Assembly: GCA_015478945.1 (NCBI GenBank)
Contig: JABUQX010113312.1
Location: forward strand, 5,001 to 26,046
Direction of reading: 5' to 3'
From: Trachelipus rathkii
Lineage: Eukaryota > Arthropoda > Malacostraca > Isopoda > Trachelipodidae
DNA length: 21,046 bases
Of the stretch, positions 7,727 to 18,400 are shown one piece after another. Each line of letters starts with the position of its first letter. Within the stretch, counting starts at the first letter, position 1. The translations under genes and the position numbers were made by a program. Under the pieces are notes generated by a model, which was given only the letters and a program-made list of their open reading frames with translations, was not told the origin of the DNA and ran no database searches.

Positions 7727-9274
7727 AGTAAAATAAGGTGAGTATGCAAGTAACTTCTATAACTCATAATCAAAAATAGCTTTAGTTATAATTCTTATTA
7801 TATAGATGTATATCCTTATTATTTACATTTCCCACTTGATCCTTAAGGGTGTTTAGTAAATTAGAAATATTCTATGTGAGTTCCTTTAAAGACTCGATCT
7901 AGGTTGCGGCCACACTCGCATTATAGGCCAATCTTCGAGTAATATTAATATATAGATTATTGCCTTACCATTCACTAATTTAGATTATGTTAATGCATAT
8001 AGAGGGTAAAATTAATGGATTAAGGAGGAGAGTTTTTAGATTAAAATAGAACTTTATGTGATACCCGCCTGAAATACGAGATTTAACCGAAAGCCATGTA
8101 ACCTTTGTTTGAATCAAACGTGAAGTAACTATTGGAAAGTAAAAAATATAGCTCTCGAATTCGTTTAAAACACTTAAAAAAGTCTCTTAGCAATTGTCGG
8201 TTTTTTTGTATCTTCATTTTACCGAAACTCTGGTGATCTTTTTTTTTTTTACACATATTTTGTGTACTGGAGCATGTTAAAATAGTTTTTATTGAATCTA
8301 CTACTTTATATGCTAACTAATCAACGAGCACCTGCTGAGTGAGAGTATTATAGAGGTAAAGAATGAGGATCCGCTGTTCCCTCTCATTTTATGTTTCTGA
8401 GTCAGTTGTTTAATTTACTAGCACACGCTTTTCATTAGTTATTAATTTCTACATTACCTTAATAGTTTTAGCAGGGGCCATTACTAGTTATTTTTTTAAA
8501 TGGATATAAAATGAGCTCGCAGTGTTATGTTCTATCTCCTTCTCTTTTTATAGTGTGTATACGCGCATAGGAGTGAAATATTTAACCTGTATCAATATTT
8601 ATTCTGTATTACTCTTACAAGCACTTATTTGATTAAGGATATTTCGGACAGCCTCTTGAGAGGTTTAATAAACTCCCTTATTATTGATATTTACCCGTCA
8701 TTATGGAAAATATTTCAAATTGCCCAGGTTTGTCTCACTGTATAGTATTTTTTGTTAAATCAGCAGAAGGTGAATAGTTCATATTAATAAGACACGATAG
8801 AGAGCTATTTTTAACTACCACCTATTTGCCATGTTGTTCAGTCTTCTCCATTCATTATTATTTAGAATAGATAAATTGCTTATTATTGTGGGTTTTTATT
8901 AGGGCTTTGTTTTTATTTGAGTAGGCTCTATCAATATTATTTTTAACTCTCATGTTAGGGAATAGATGTTGAACCTGCTTATTACACTCTGCTACTAGTA
9001 CACGTAATATGTTGATGCTTGATACAGACCTTACGGATATTGGAATGCAATTACCTCATCATATGTTTATCTGAAAAGGTAGCTAAGAAGAACTTTACCT
9101 AAGGAGGTCAGAACATTTATAGTATTAACTCCGTACTCATATATATGTGTGACTTTCTGAGATATTATAGAGTTTTATTATAATATATATTCTAATATTA
9201 TGACAGGTGACACGTCTCTTACGTCAACAAAGATAAAGGCGGTATTTACTGACGCAAAGAGCTAAGAACTTCTT
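7727..9274. other. Non-coding stretch, intermediate composition
   Basis: No gene is supportable. The longest homopolymer seen in the window, 12 T at 8239-8250, lies here. A short hairpin CCTCT/AGAGG is at 8652-8663 with only a 2-nt centre. Strong ribosome-binding-like words at about 8021-8030 and 9101-9109 are not followed by a usable start codon. A pyrimidine tract ending in TATAG near 8528-8552 looks like a 3' splice site by itself, but no exon can be proposed. Confidence 0.6.
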
Positions 9275-9300
9275 AACTGGCTCAACAACTTCAGCCGGTT
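9275..9300. repeat. 8-bp hairpin AACTGGCT/AGCCGGTT
   Basis: AACTGGCT (9275-9282) pairs with AGCCGGTT (9293-9300), with one T-G pair and a 10-nt loop, CAACAACTTC. Immediately before it, 9263-9275 is a 13-nt palindrome TAAGAA-C-TTCTTA, sharing base 9275. Four of the eight stem pairs are G-C. No gene is adjacent. Confidence 0.5.
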
Positions 9301-9734
9301 TGAACTCAAATTATCTGAATTATAAATGTGATTTATCATAGAGGTCCGAAAACCGACACTTAAAGCGATTTCTAGCGCTGGCTTATGACTAAAGAACAAT
9401 CAATACAAACATGTGCAGAAAGAGGCGACGTGAACAGAAGGAGAATCATGGAACGCTCGATGATTTAAACTGAATTCGAATCGTAACCTATCTATATGAA
9501 TTAAACATTAATGCTGTTATATCAACCTGGATTATCACACATCATGACCAGTTACGACCGATAGCTAGGATTATCTTTTTTCGGGTTTCTGTTCCGTGCT
9601 TTGAGTATATTAACCCCCTCCCCAATGTATCCTTTTATGAATAATATAATAAAACATTTAAAGATCAATATATAAGCGGGTGAGTAAAATATTACAAATC
9701 TTTGTACCTCACCACATGATAGCCCCATGAAAGT
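9301..9734. other. Non-coding stretch
   Basis: No gene is supportable. A Shine-Dalgarno-like AAGGAGA (9438-9444) sits four bases before ATG 9448-9450, but that frame stops after six codons (TAA 9466-9468). A C-rich patch lies at about 9612-9625. Nothing else stands out. Confidence 0.55.
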
Positions 9735-9819
9735 TTCTCAGTGTCCAACTAAAATCTTAATACCAGAGGGACAGCAAAATTAATAGTAGCTGAAGCTATG
9801 AGTAGTAACTCACTGAGAA
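9735..9819. repeat. 9-bp closing stem around small hairpins
   Basis: TTCTCAGTG (9735-9743) pairs perfectly with CACTGAGAA (9811-9819), enclosing 67 nt. Within it, TAGC-TGAA-GCTA near 9787-9798 forms a short stem with a 4-nt loop. TGAGT/ACTCA near 9799-9812 is an alternative 5-bp stem that competes with the right closing arm. The layout could be a second folded RNA, but 9-bp stems spanning up to 100 nt are expected a few times by chance in several kb. Confidence 0.35.
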
Positions 9820-12374
9820 TGGAGTTTTACGGGAGTCACTATTCGTCATTACTCCTTAGAGTCCTGATATATTATTATTTTAACCTGTATTTAACAATGC
9901 TAATAAAAAAACCACGACGAAATTAATTACATATTCAGCCTCTACACCCCCTTATCACACCTAATTCTACCGTGCGAGGTCATCATTCTTTACCTCAACT
10001 AAAAGTATTATAAATTGACTTCCCTAAGTACCAAAGCTCTTATTTGTAAAGACATGCTCTCTCTAACATAGTAACTAAATATGGCCGCGCATTATTAACG
10101 TGGAAAATTGAGAAAGTATGAATATTATAGGTTAACCCTTAAAAATCAAATATTAGAAATTGTTATTGGCAACAGATTGTTTATTATAGTATCTCAGGCG
10201 AAAGAAAAACAAATAGTACTCAGTCTTTTCGAGTAAAGCCATGGTTCAAATTATAATACATTGTGACTGTTACAATGATATATAAGCCAACTTTCTAATA
10301 CCTGGATAGTCGGTGAGAATAGTGTATAAACTATAGTTAGAATATGTTAGTATATCTAAAACACTAGGTAATGAAGATACAAGAATGAAAAAGAATCAGT
10401 TGATTACTCAATATATTCTCATAATACTCGTGCTTGCGTGATATTTAATTACATAAAATGATAGTAATTTACAATTTTTATCTAGGTGATGAGTAATTAT
10501 ATGAATGAATCTCACTCTAAGATAGCAAGTAAAGAGAATTAAATCGTACTGTATATTGTATCAACATATTGAGTTAGATTCTAATTCTCAATCTTGCAGA
10601 CTAGGTGGAAACATATCCAGCGCGAGTTCTATTTCAAATGCTAAGTAAACAGCTATAATAATTTTTGATTTTGATGATAAAAAAAAACTATACATTTAAA
10701 TAATGGCAAATATCTAATAAATTTTCCTAATCTCAAAGAAAAAAGTTTAGCCTAAAAAAGTGTCTCACAATAATATTAAAGGTATCTCAATCCCATCTCT
10801 AACTAATAGCAAGCTATTATAAAAATTTATATAATGTGTATTATATATATATATTTCACACATGAAATTATTAAGGATAATAGAAAATTCGAAGGTTCTA
10901 CATTAATAAATATTTTGGAATATGATTATGTCAATATTAAGACCAGTCCCTCCAGTTCCTAACTTCAGATTCGATATAATCTAATCACACAGGTGTCGCT
11001 AAATTCTCAACTCTCATTGCTTCAACAACATATATTACAAAAAATATTTCATATAAAATCATAATATGATATTTGTAGTGATATAGATATGACGCTCTGC
11101 ATATAAATCATAGATATGAGCTATAAATACCATACAGGTTGAATGTGGAGATGAACCTTATTTTTTGCCTATCCACTTTAGTGCAAGAGTTTTGTTTTTT
11201 AGATCTCTATCTGTCTATCTCCTGATTGCAAGGATATTATTAGTAATTAAGTCCTGATATGATAGTAGAAAATTCAGATTAACAATATAAATTGGTATAT
11301 CGAAGACGATGGGTGGGGGTTTTGAGATTACGATTAGAAAATAAACTATGAAATAATCTATGTTTTATATCAGTTCCATATAGTTCTAACGAGAGTTAGC
11401 AAAAGAGGTGGGAAAGTTTACTGCAGCAGAGAAAGAGAAGTTTTAATCAGCAGAATGTAATTTAACTTTTAATTACGGAGGTCTCTAGATAGTATATATT
11501 TGTAGTTAGAAATATAGATTCTTTCGTAAGCTTTAATATTGTATAATTCTATAAAAATATTTAAGAAACCCATTATAATCTTTTTAAGAGCGAAATAAAG
11601 GCTATCATTTCTCAAAAACCAAAAATAAAGTAACATCTAACATTAATAATTCACGATATAAATTCCTCTTATAAAGGATGAGCACCTTTTCCATCCTAAT
11701 AAGAAAAAATAACCCAACATTAAATCTCCTAAAAACTCTAATAACTCCATGCTAAATGGGTGAATATTTCTCCGATTCCAAAATGTATTTCGATTTATTT
11801 TTGGTTTCTACAAACACAACTACAAAATACTTATTATACAAATTAAAGTTACAAAACTGAAATAAGATTGTTAAATGAATTATTACTTTCAACACGTAAC
11901 TCATAAACTGCCTCATATCTCAGAATGATAATATGTATTCCAGAATTATATCAACAGGTATTTAGATTATGTGAGGAACGTTAGGTCATGGGTTGCATTG
12001 ACTTCAATTTACAAAACTTACTAATCATGTCGTACTACTTTTAACTAATCTCATATTTTAAATTCTACCAACTAATCTACTTTATCCAATTAAAGAAAGT
12101 CCTTATCTAATCCACTTATAACACTTCTCCCTTTCTTTATTATAACTATAATGATATGTTATAATTAATAAAATTTTAATATTTGTTCACAATAAGACAT
12201 AACAAAATCTACTAAAAAGAGTATATACACAAAGATTTTAATAATTGTGGCAAAATTTTTTTGTATAAATGTTTCTATAAAAGAATATACTCACAATAGA
12301 AACTCAGACTAAGAAATTTACAATTTACTTAAGATATTAATTTAAGCTATAATACTTTACTAAAAAGGTAGTAT
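9820..12374. other. Non-coding stretch ending in a C-rich, G-poor strand
   Basis: No gene is supportable. It includes a near-palindrome TAATAGC-AA-GCTATTA at 10804-10819, a hairpin ATTTCA/TGAAAT with loop CACA at 10853-10868, and a GGTTAACC palindrome near 10132. From about 11.58 to 12.15 kb the + strand is rich in C and poor in G (hand counts: 12 C to 2 G in 12001-12060, 14 C to 2 G in 12061-12120), the reverse of the bias at 2-5 kb. A purine-rich patch interrupts this at about 11.40-11.46 kb. No RNA gene or mobile element is recognised. Confidence 0.6.
10804..10819. repeat. 16-bp near-palindrome TAATAGC-AA-GCTATTA
   Basis: Seven-base arms (10804-10810 and 10813-10819) are perfect reverse complements around AA. 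The central gap is too short for an RNA hairpin loop, so if functional it would act as duplex DNA or a cruciform rather than RNA. Confidence 0.45.
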
Positions 12375-12458
12375 ATAATTAAATGAGGCAAGGAGTTAAA
12401 AATTTTCTCTCAACTCAATTTCCGGTTGAGTTAATAATCCCCTAACCTCATTTATTAT
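12375..12458. repeat. Nested inverted repeat, 16-bp outer stem enclosing a 7-bp hairpin
   Basis: The outer stem pairs ATAAT (12375-12379) with ATTAT (12454-12458); after a 1-nt bulge AAATGAGG (12381-12388) pairs with CCTCATTT (12446-12453); after a 2x2 mismatch AGG (12391-12393) pairs with CCT (12441-12443). The enclosed 47 nt hold a perfect inner hairpin, AACTCAA (12412-12418) with TTGAGTT (12426-12432), loop TTTCCGG. Two concentric stems make this the most ordered fold in the right half outside the 13.5-kb island. No gene flanks it. It lies just left of the boundary where the DNA becomes about 90% A+T. Confidence 0.5.
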
Positions 12459-13488
12459 TAATAAATAAAACTGCCTTTTTGAAAAGCTGTAAGTATTTAT
12501 AACTTCAAATATTTAATAACGCATTCACATATTTATTATTATGAAGAAAGATGATGCCATTTTATTCAGTTATAATATACAAATTTTATTTGATATTTCT
12601 AATAATATATATAATTTAATAATAAAATTACTAATAGCTCTTTTATTCACGTGGTTGGTAATTTCACTTTAAAATACCATTTCAAACCGGTCCTTATTTG
12701 GTGTAAATACCTTATACATTAAAAAATAATTAATCTAAAATTATAATAAAATCTTATATTCTAGTTATATTATTTAAAATTTTAATTTTTTTAATATTAA
12801 AATTATAACTATTAATGATAATATATATAATTATATATGTTTTTTATTAATATATAACAAATATTCTAATGTAATGATGTTTGCTTAATTTTGACCATAA
12901 TATATTTTATTAGGTATATTAATATATTTTAAATTTTGAATGATATTCACTAATTTTTAAATTTAAAAATCAATTTTTTTATTATTAAATTTTAAATATT
13001 TAATTTTAATATTTTTTAATAAATTTTTTAATTTTTATTAAAATTGATATTTAAATTTTTATATATAAATTATTATTTTTAGTAAAAATATCGAGATTTA
13101 TTAAAATACAATATTTAATTATTAATATAAATGATATCTACCTTGGAATAAAACATAAAAATCCTCCATCTAATAATATAGTAAAATTTTTAAATATTTT
13201 TATATTAATAAATTTTAAATATTTATAAAAAATAATTATTATATATTAATTTCATATTCAAATCAAAAAGAAAAATAAAATAATCGAAAAAAGTAAAGAT
13301 CAAGAAATTAATAATACTAATTTATATTATTACAAATAATTTGAAATTTTTTATTGCGTAATATAAAGATATATTAATAATATATTGAAGTATTCTATAT
13401 AGTTATGAAATTATTATATAATATAAAAAGAATTATACTTATATAAATATATATATATTATATTCTATAGTAGTATATATAGTATATG
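12459..13488. other. Transition into the AT desert
   Basis: No gene is supportable. A somewhat GC-richer patch at about 12650-12712 contains the palindromes CACGTG and ACCGGT and is the last such patch before composition falls to about 10% G+C. From about 12.72 kb the sequence is nearly all A and T with short runs. Confidence 0.6.
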
Positions 13489-13560
13489 TCTAGCAGATAG
13501 CTATCTGTCTCGAGACAGTCAGATTAGAGCAGAGAGAACGATACTTTGGATACTGCGCGA
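13489..13560. other. Sharply bounded GC-richer island with overlapping palindromes
   Basis: Hand count gives about 33 G+C in 72 bases (46%), against 5 of 48 bases just left and 5 of 60 just right. CAGATAG/CTATCTG at 13494-13507 is a perfect 14-bp palindrome. CTGTCTC/GAGACAG at 13505-13518 is a second perfect 14-bp palindrome sharing the bases CTG. A third, imperfect copy of the first arm, CAGATTAG, is at 13520-13527, so CTATCTG (13501-13507) can pair either leftwards or rightwards, the latter with a 1-nt bulge. Further right are a purine-rich segment and a GATACT repeat (13540-13545 and 13549-13554), ending GCGCGA. A 10-T run follows at 13569. It has no coding capacity. Palindromic GC clusters and double-hairpin elements of fungal mitochondrial DNA are the closest analogy I know, but the sequence does not match any I can recall. 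Confidence 0.65.
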
Positions 13561-14882
13561 TATAAAAATTTTTTTTTTATTATTTATTAATAATAATTTG
13601 GCATAAATAAATCACATATACTTATTATATAAATTAACATTCAAAATAAATTTAGATAAAATTATAGTGATTAATATTAATTATATTTTAATATTTTTAA
13701 TATAAAATACCTTTGAAGTATCCTAAAATATATCAACTTAATATTATCAATTTAATAATATCTAAAATCATAATAATAACATAACATATAATTATAATTT
13801 TATATTATTTTAAAATTATAATTACAAATAAATACATTATTTAATAATAAATATTTATGATAATTTATCACTATTTATTTATTTATATTTCTTTATTAAA
13901 ATCAATTATTAACTTTGAGTATCAATAATAAAATAATAATAATCTTCCTCATTTAATAATAAATCTATTTATTTTTTTAATCTATAATTAAATTTTTAAG
14001 TTTATGATCTTTATTAAATTATCCTGTTCTTAGATCAATACATAACTTATTTATAATTTACTAATCAAAAATTTAATAAATCCTTAATTAAGTAATATAA
14101 AAATACAAAATCATATAAATATGATTTCGTTTTAAGTATTATATAAATATACAATTACAAATATAATAACAATATTAAATATTAATAATTTTGAATTTAA
14201 ATATACGTTATTTAAAAAATCAATGATTTATATATAAAATTAAAATATTAGTTTATTATCAATTTTTAAAACACACCTATGGTTTAAATTTCATTATTAT
14301 ATAATAATTGTAATATTATAATATAATTATAATTTAATACTAAAATATTTGTATATATTATAAATAGTATCGAATGTAAAACCAGTTTTTATGTTCTGTG
14401 GTTATTCCGTACTTAAAAATTAAAACTTTTTTTTATAAAATATATACCCAATTTTTTAATAATTTAATAAATGTAATATCTTTATATTTGATTTTCCAAC
14501 AATTTTCTTCTTAATTTATCATATTTACATATACAGTTAAATGAATTTATATTAATCACAAATTAAAATGTTAAATAGAACTTTCTATTTAAAATATAAT
14601 ATATTAAATTTAATTATTTATATATTTTAATCTATTTAAATATTTAATAAAATTAAATATAACTTTTATATTGAAATTTATATTTAGTATCGTTTTTATT
14701 AAATTATATTTCATTTTTGTACAAACATTCATTGGAAAAATTAAGATTAATAAATATTATATAATGTAATTTTATATATTATATATTTATATAAAGTATC
14801 ATTATTATAATTAATTATTTAATAATTCTTATTTTTTATTATTATTTTTTCAACTAGTATATATGTTTATCGATGTATCTAA

Positions 14883-14947
14883 ATTAATCATTAGTGAATT
14901 AATGATTAATAAAAATATTTTATTATACTATCATGTCAGTATAGTAT
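14883..14947. repeat. Tandem hairpins, 11 bp then 7 bp
   Basis: ATTAATCATTA (14883-14893) pairs perfectly with TAATGATTAAT (14900-14910), loop GTGAAT. Fourteen bases later ATACTAT (14925-14931) pairs with ATAGTAT (14941-14947), loop CATGTCAGT. Each stem has one G-C pair. In this composition stems of this length are expected by chance, so the pairing of two is only mildly notable. Confidence 0.4.
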
Positions 14948-15465
14948 TTATATTAATATATATTAATTATATAAATATTATAAATCAAATTAGCTTATAA
15001 ATATATGATATTTAATTCTATTATAATAATTTGATATAACTTTTATTTATTATTTTATAAATGTTTTTACTTTAATATTTTTATTAATCTTTCTAATAAT
15101 AATAATTTATTAAATATTAAAAGTCTTATATTTAGAATTATTATTAAATATTTAATATATTAAAATATATAACGAAAATATTATTGTATTTAAATTATAA
15201 TTATATATTTTAAATGATTAAATTATGATTTTATATTATTAATTTATGTAATATATTTACATTATAAATTATATGAATTTTTTATATTTATATATTTAAA
15301 TGTATTTTAAATGTATTAAATGCTATTTTTAATTATTCATTTATAAATATTTATTATTAATTTCCCTTAGTATTATATAGTTTTATTTAGATTTATAATA
15401 TAATTCATATATCTGGATATATACTTTTTGACCACTATAATTAAATATATTGAGTAAAATTTATA

Positions 15466-15497
15466 TTATATTTAAAAAAATTTTTTTTTAAATATAA
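15466..15497. repeat. 32-nt A/T palindrome, 15-bp arms
   Basis: The left arm 15466-15480 (TTATATTT then seven A) and the right arm 15483-15497 (seven T then AAATATAA) are perfect reverse complements around TT. It is the longest perfect inverted repeat I found. It has no G or C, so it would be a weak RNA hairpin but could extrude or bend as duplex DNA. Confidence 0.55.
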
Positions 15498-18400
15498 AAT
15501 AATTTTATAATTTAAAAATTATTATAATATTAAAAAATTATAAATATTGTTAAATATTTTATATTTTATATTAATTTTAAATTTATTTTATTTTATATTA
15601 TTATAATATTTGTTAATTATTTAAAAAATTTAAATGTTATTTATTCTATTTATATTTGAATGTTATTATGTATTCATAAATATTTAGTTATTAAAATTTT
15701 TAATCGAAACTTAATATTTTTATTCCCATATGTTATATAATAGTGTTTCTTGTGTTTTCTTCATCAAGATATATTTTAGATAAAATTTTATTTTTAACTA
15801 ACAATATTATTTTACTAATTTATTAATTAATTTTTAAATTAATAATATTAATTTAATTTTTTATAAAATATTTTATTATATATTTTCATATATTTTTAAT
15901 TATTTTAAATTATATATAATTGTTACATTTATTAGATTTGGAACAAAATTTAAAAGCATTATTTAAAATATTTTATAATTTATATCTTACTCTAAAATCA
16001 ATATGAACTTATATTATTATTAAAGTTATTATATTACAATATATAAACTACCGAATGTACATGCCTCAAGAATTTGAGCTTATCTATTTTTAATAAATAT
16101 ATTTAAAAATTATAATAAAACTAATTTTATATATACATTGGTATTATGAAATTTTACCTTATCTATGTTATATAAATATTTATGAGGTAAATAAAGATTT
16201 TATTAAACATATAGAAGTTTAAAAGGTACACATATCATTTTATTGATTATGTTTTTAATATAATTATAATTATTTATTAATTATAATAATTTAATAATCT
16301 ATTTTTATTATTTTTATTTTTTAATTTTAATATTATATAAATATTATTTATGTATATATTTATTTATTATTTTAGTTTTTATTATATTTACAGAGTCTAA
16401 TTTAAATATTATTTTAAAATTTTTTTTTTAAAGATATTATTTTCTATACTTATTTATTTATTAAAATTTATATTAAATTTGTAATAATACTATATAAATA
16501 TTTTATAATCATTTTTTTAATTTTTTATTATATATTATAATTAATTTTATGTATTATTTTATAATTATATAATTTTTAAATTATATTTTAAATGTATAAA
16601 TATACTATAGTATTTTATATTTATTATGATCTTATTCACTATATATAATTAAATATATATATTTTTTTTTAGGTAAACTTATAATTAACTAAAATTTAAA
16701 AAAATTAATATAATTTCTTAATTTATATATAGTTTGCTTTATATTATTAATAATTAATTTTTTAAATAATAAAATAAATTCTCATATTCGCAATAAAAGT
16801 TTTAATATATTCATATTAAAATTGCTAAACAATATTTTATTTTTTTATTTTAATTTTTAATTAATTTAAAAGAAAAATTTTTGGAAGCACTTTAAATTTT
16901 AATTTTTATCAACAAATGTAAAAGTTTTATAATTAAATTTCATCTATCTTATAAATATTTTTAATTTATAGTTTTATTTTGATATAAAAATATTATTATT
17001 ATAATATTATAAATATTATGATAGGAATTATTCTTCTATATTATTAATGTAACTAAAATCTAATTATAATATTAATTTTTATAATTATTATAATTGTTAT
17101 ATATTATTTATATATTTATATTATTATTATATTATTTATAAAATTTATGTTAATTCTATTTAAATAACTATAATAAAATTATTTAATGTTATTTTATTTA
17201 TATATTTTATTAGTATAAAATTTATCATTTATATTATCTTTAATTATTGTATAAAAAATTAAGATATATTAATTAAAATCTATTAAAATATGATAATAAT
17301 ATATTAAATTTTAAATTATTAAAAACAATCATTACCATTTTTTATATCTTTATTATATAACATTATTTTTATATTTATAATTAGATAAATTATAACATTT
17401 TAATTTATTGTCATCAAATCAATAAAAAAAAAGAATGATAGTTTTATTATTAAACTGTTAAGAATTTAATATATTAATAAGTTATATTTAAATATATTTA
17501 ATTTATTATTTATTTAATGCCTATAATTTTAATAATTAATAAGAATAAAAATAATTACTGCCTTCATTATATATTTATATACATTTATAATTTATTCTTT
17601 ATTTAAATTAATACTTATATAATTTGAAAGTAATTTTTTATTAAATTATATTACAGATTAAAAATTATTTTATTACTATTATTTATAAATTTTATTATAT
17701 TTATTATTTTTCTTTTAATATTTATATTTTAAATATTTTTATGTAATATTTATTATTTTTTATTATAAATATTTTAAATATTATGATTTATTTTTTAATT
17801 TTTTTTATTAATTTATAATTTTTTTTTTTATCTAATTTATTTATGTATCTAATTTTTTTAAAAAATGTTAAATATAAATTAATTGCATTTTTAGTATAAT
17901 ATTTAATATTTTAACTTCTAATATTAATATAATAATAATACATAGTTTTAATCAATAAATTATTTTTAAATTTTAATTTTATTTTTAATAAAATTTTAAA
18001 TTTTATTAATTCTATATAAAATTTAATTATTTTAATTATATTCTGAATGTTCTGCTGAAAACTATTAAAATCATTAAAATCTAATAATAAAATTTATTAA
18101 AACTAAAGTTCAATAATAAATATTTATTCTTAATATTATTCATATTTATTTTTAAATTTCATGTTATTTTTTGTAATATATTATTATTAATTATAAATAT
18201 TTTAAATGTTATTTATAAAATTAAATTAATATTAATTATATTATTATTTATACTAATACAATTATCCTTTATAATATTTAGTATATTTTTTTTTTCAGTA
18301 TTATATTAATTTATGATTATATTAAAATTTATAATAAATTAATTTTTTTACTATAAAAATATATTTTTATATAATAATAATTTTATATAAAAATAAATTA

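Noticed and set aside
8528..8552. Pyrimidine tract ending in TATAG, resembling a 3' splice site
   Set aside because: No open exon follows and no matching 5' splice site or branch point could be argued.
9438..9468. AAGGAGA followed four bases later by ATG and a 6-codon frame
   Set aside because: Six codons is too short to support as a gene; such coincidences occur several times in the window (also near 2070-2090 and 3671-3685).
11151..11225. 24-codon hydrophobic frame starting at ATG 11151
   Set aside because: GGAG abuts the ATG with no spacer, the frame is short and nothing around it supports expression. Hydrophobic bias is what T-rich DNA gives by chance.
13505..13518. Remnant of a Tn5/Nextera mosaic end
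   Set aside because: Only seven of the nineteen mosaic-end bases match on each side and the flanking bases differ, so it is listed as an artefact check and not as a call.
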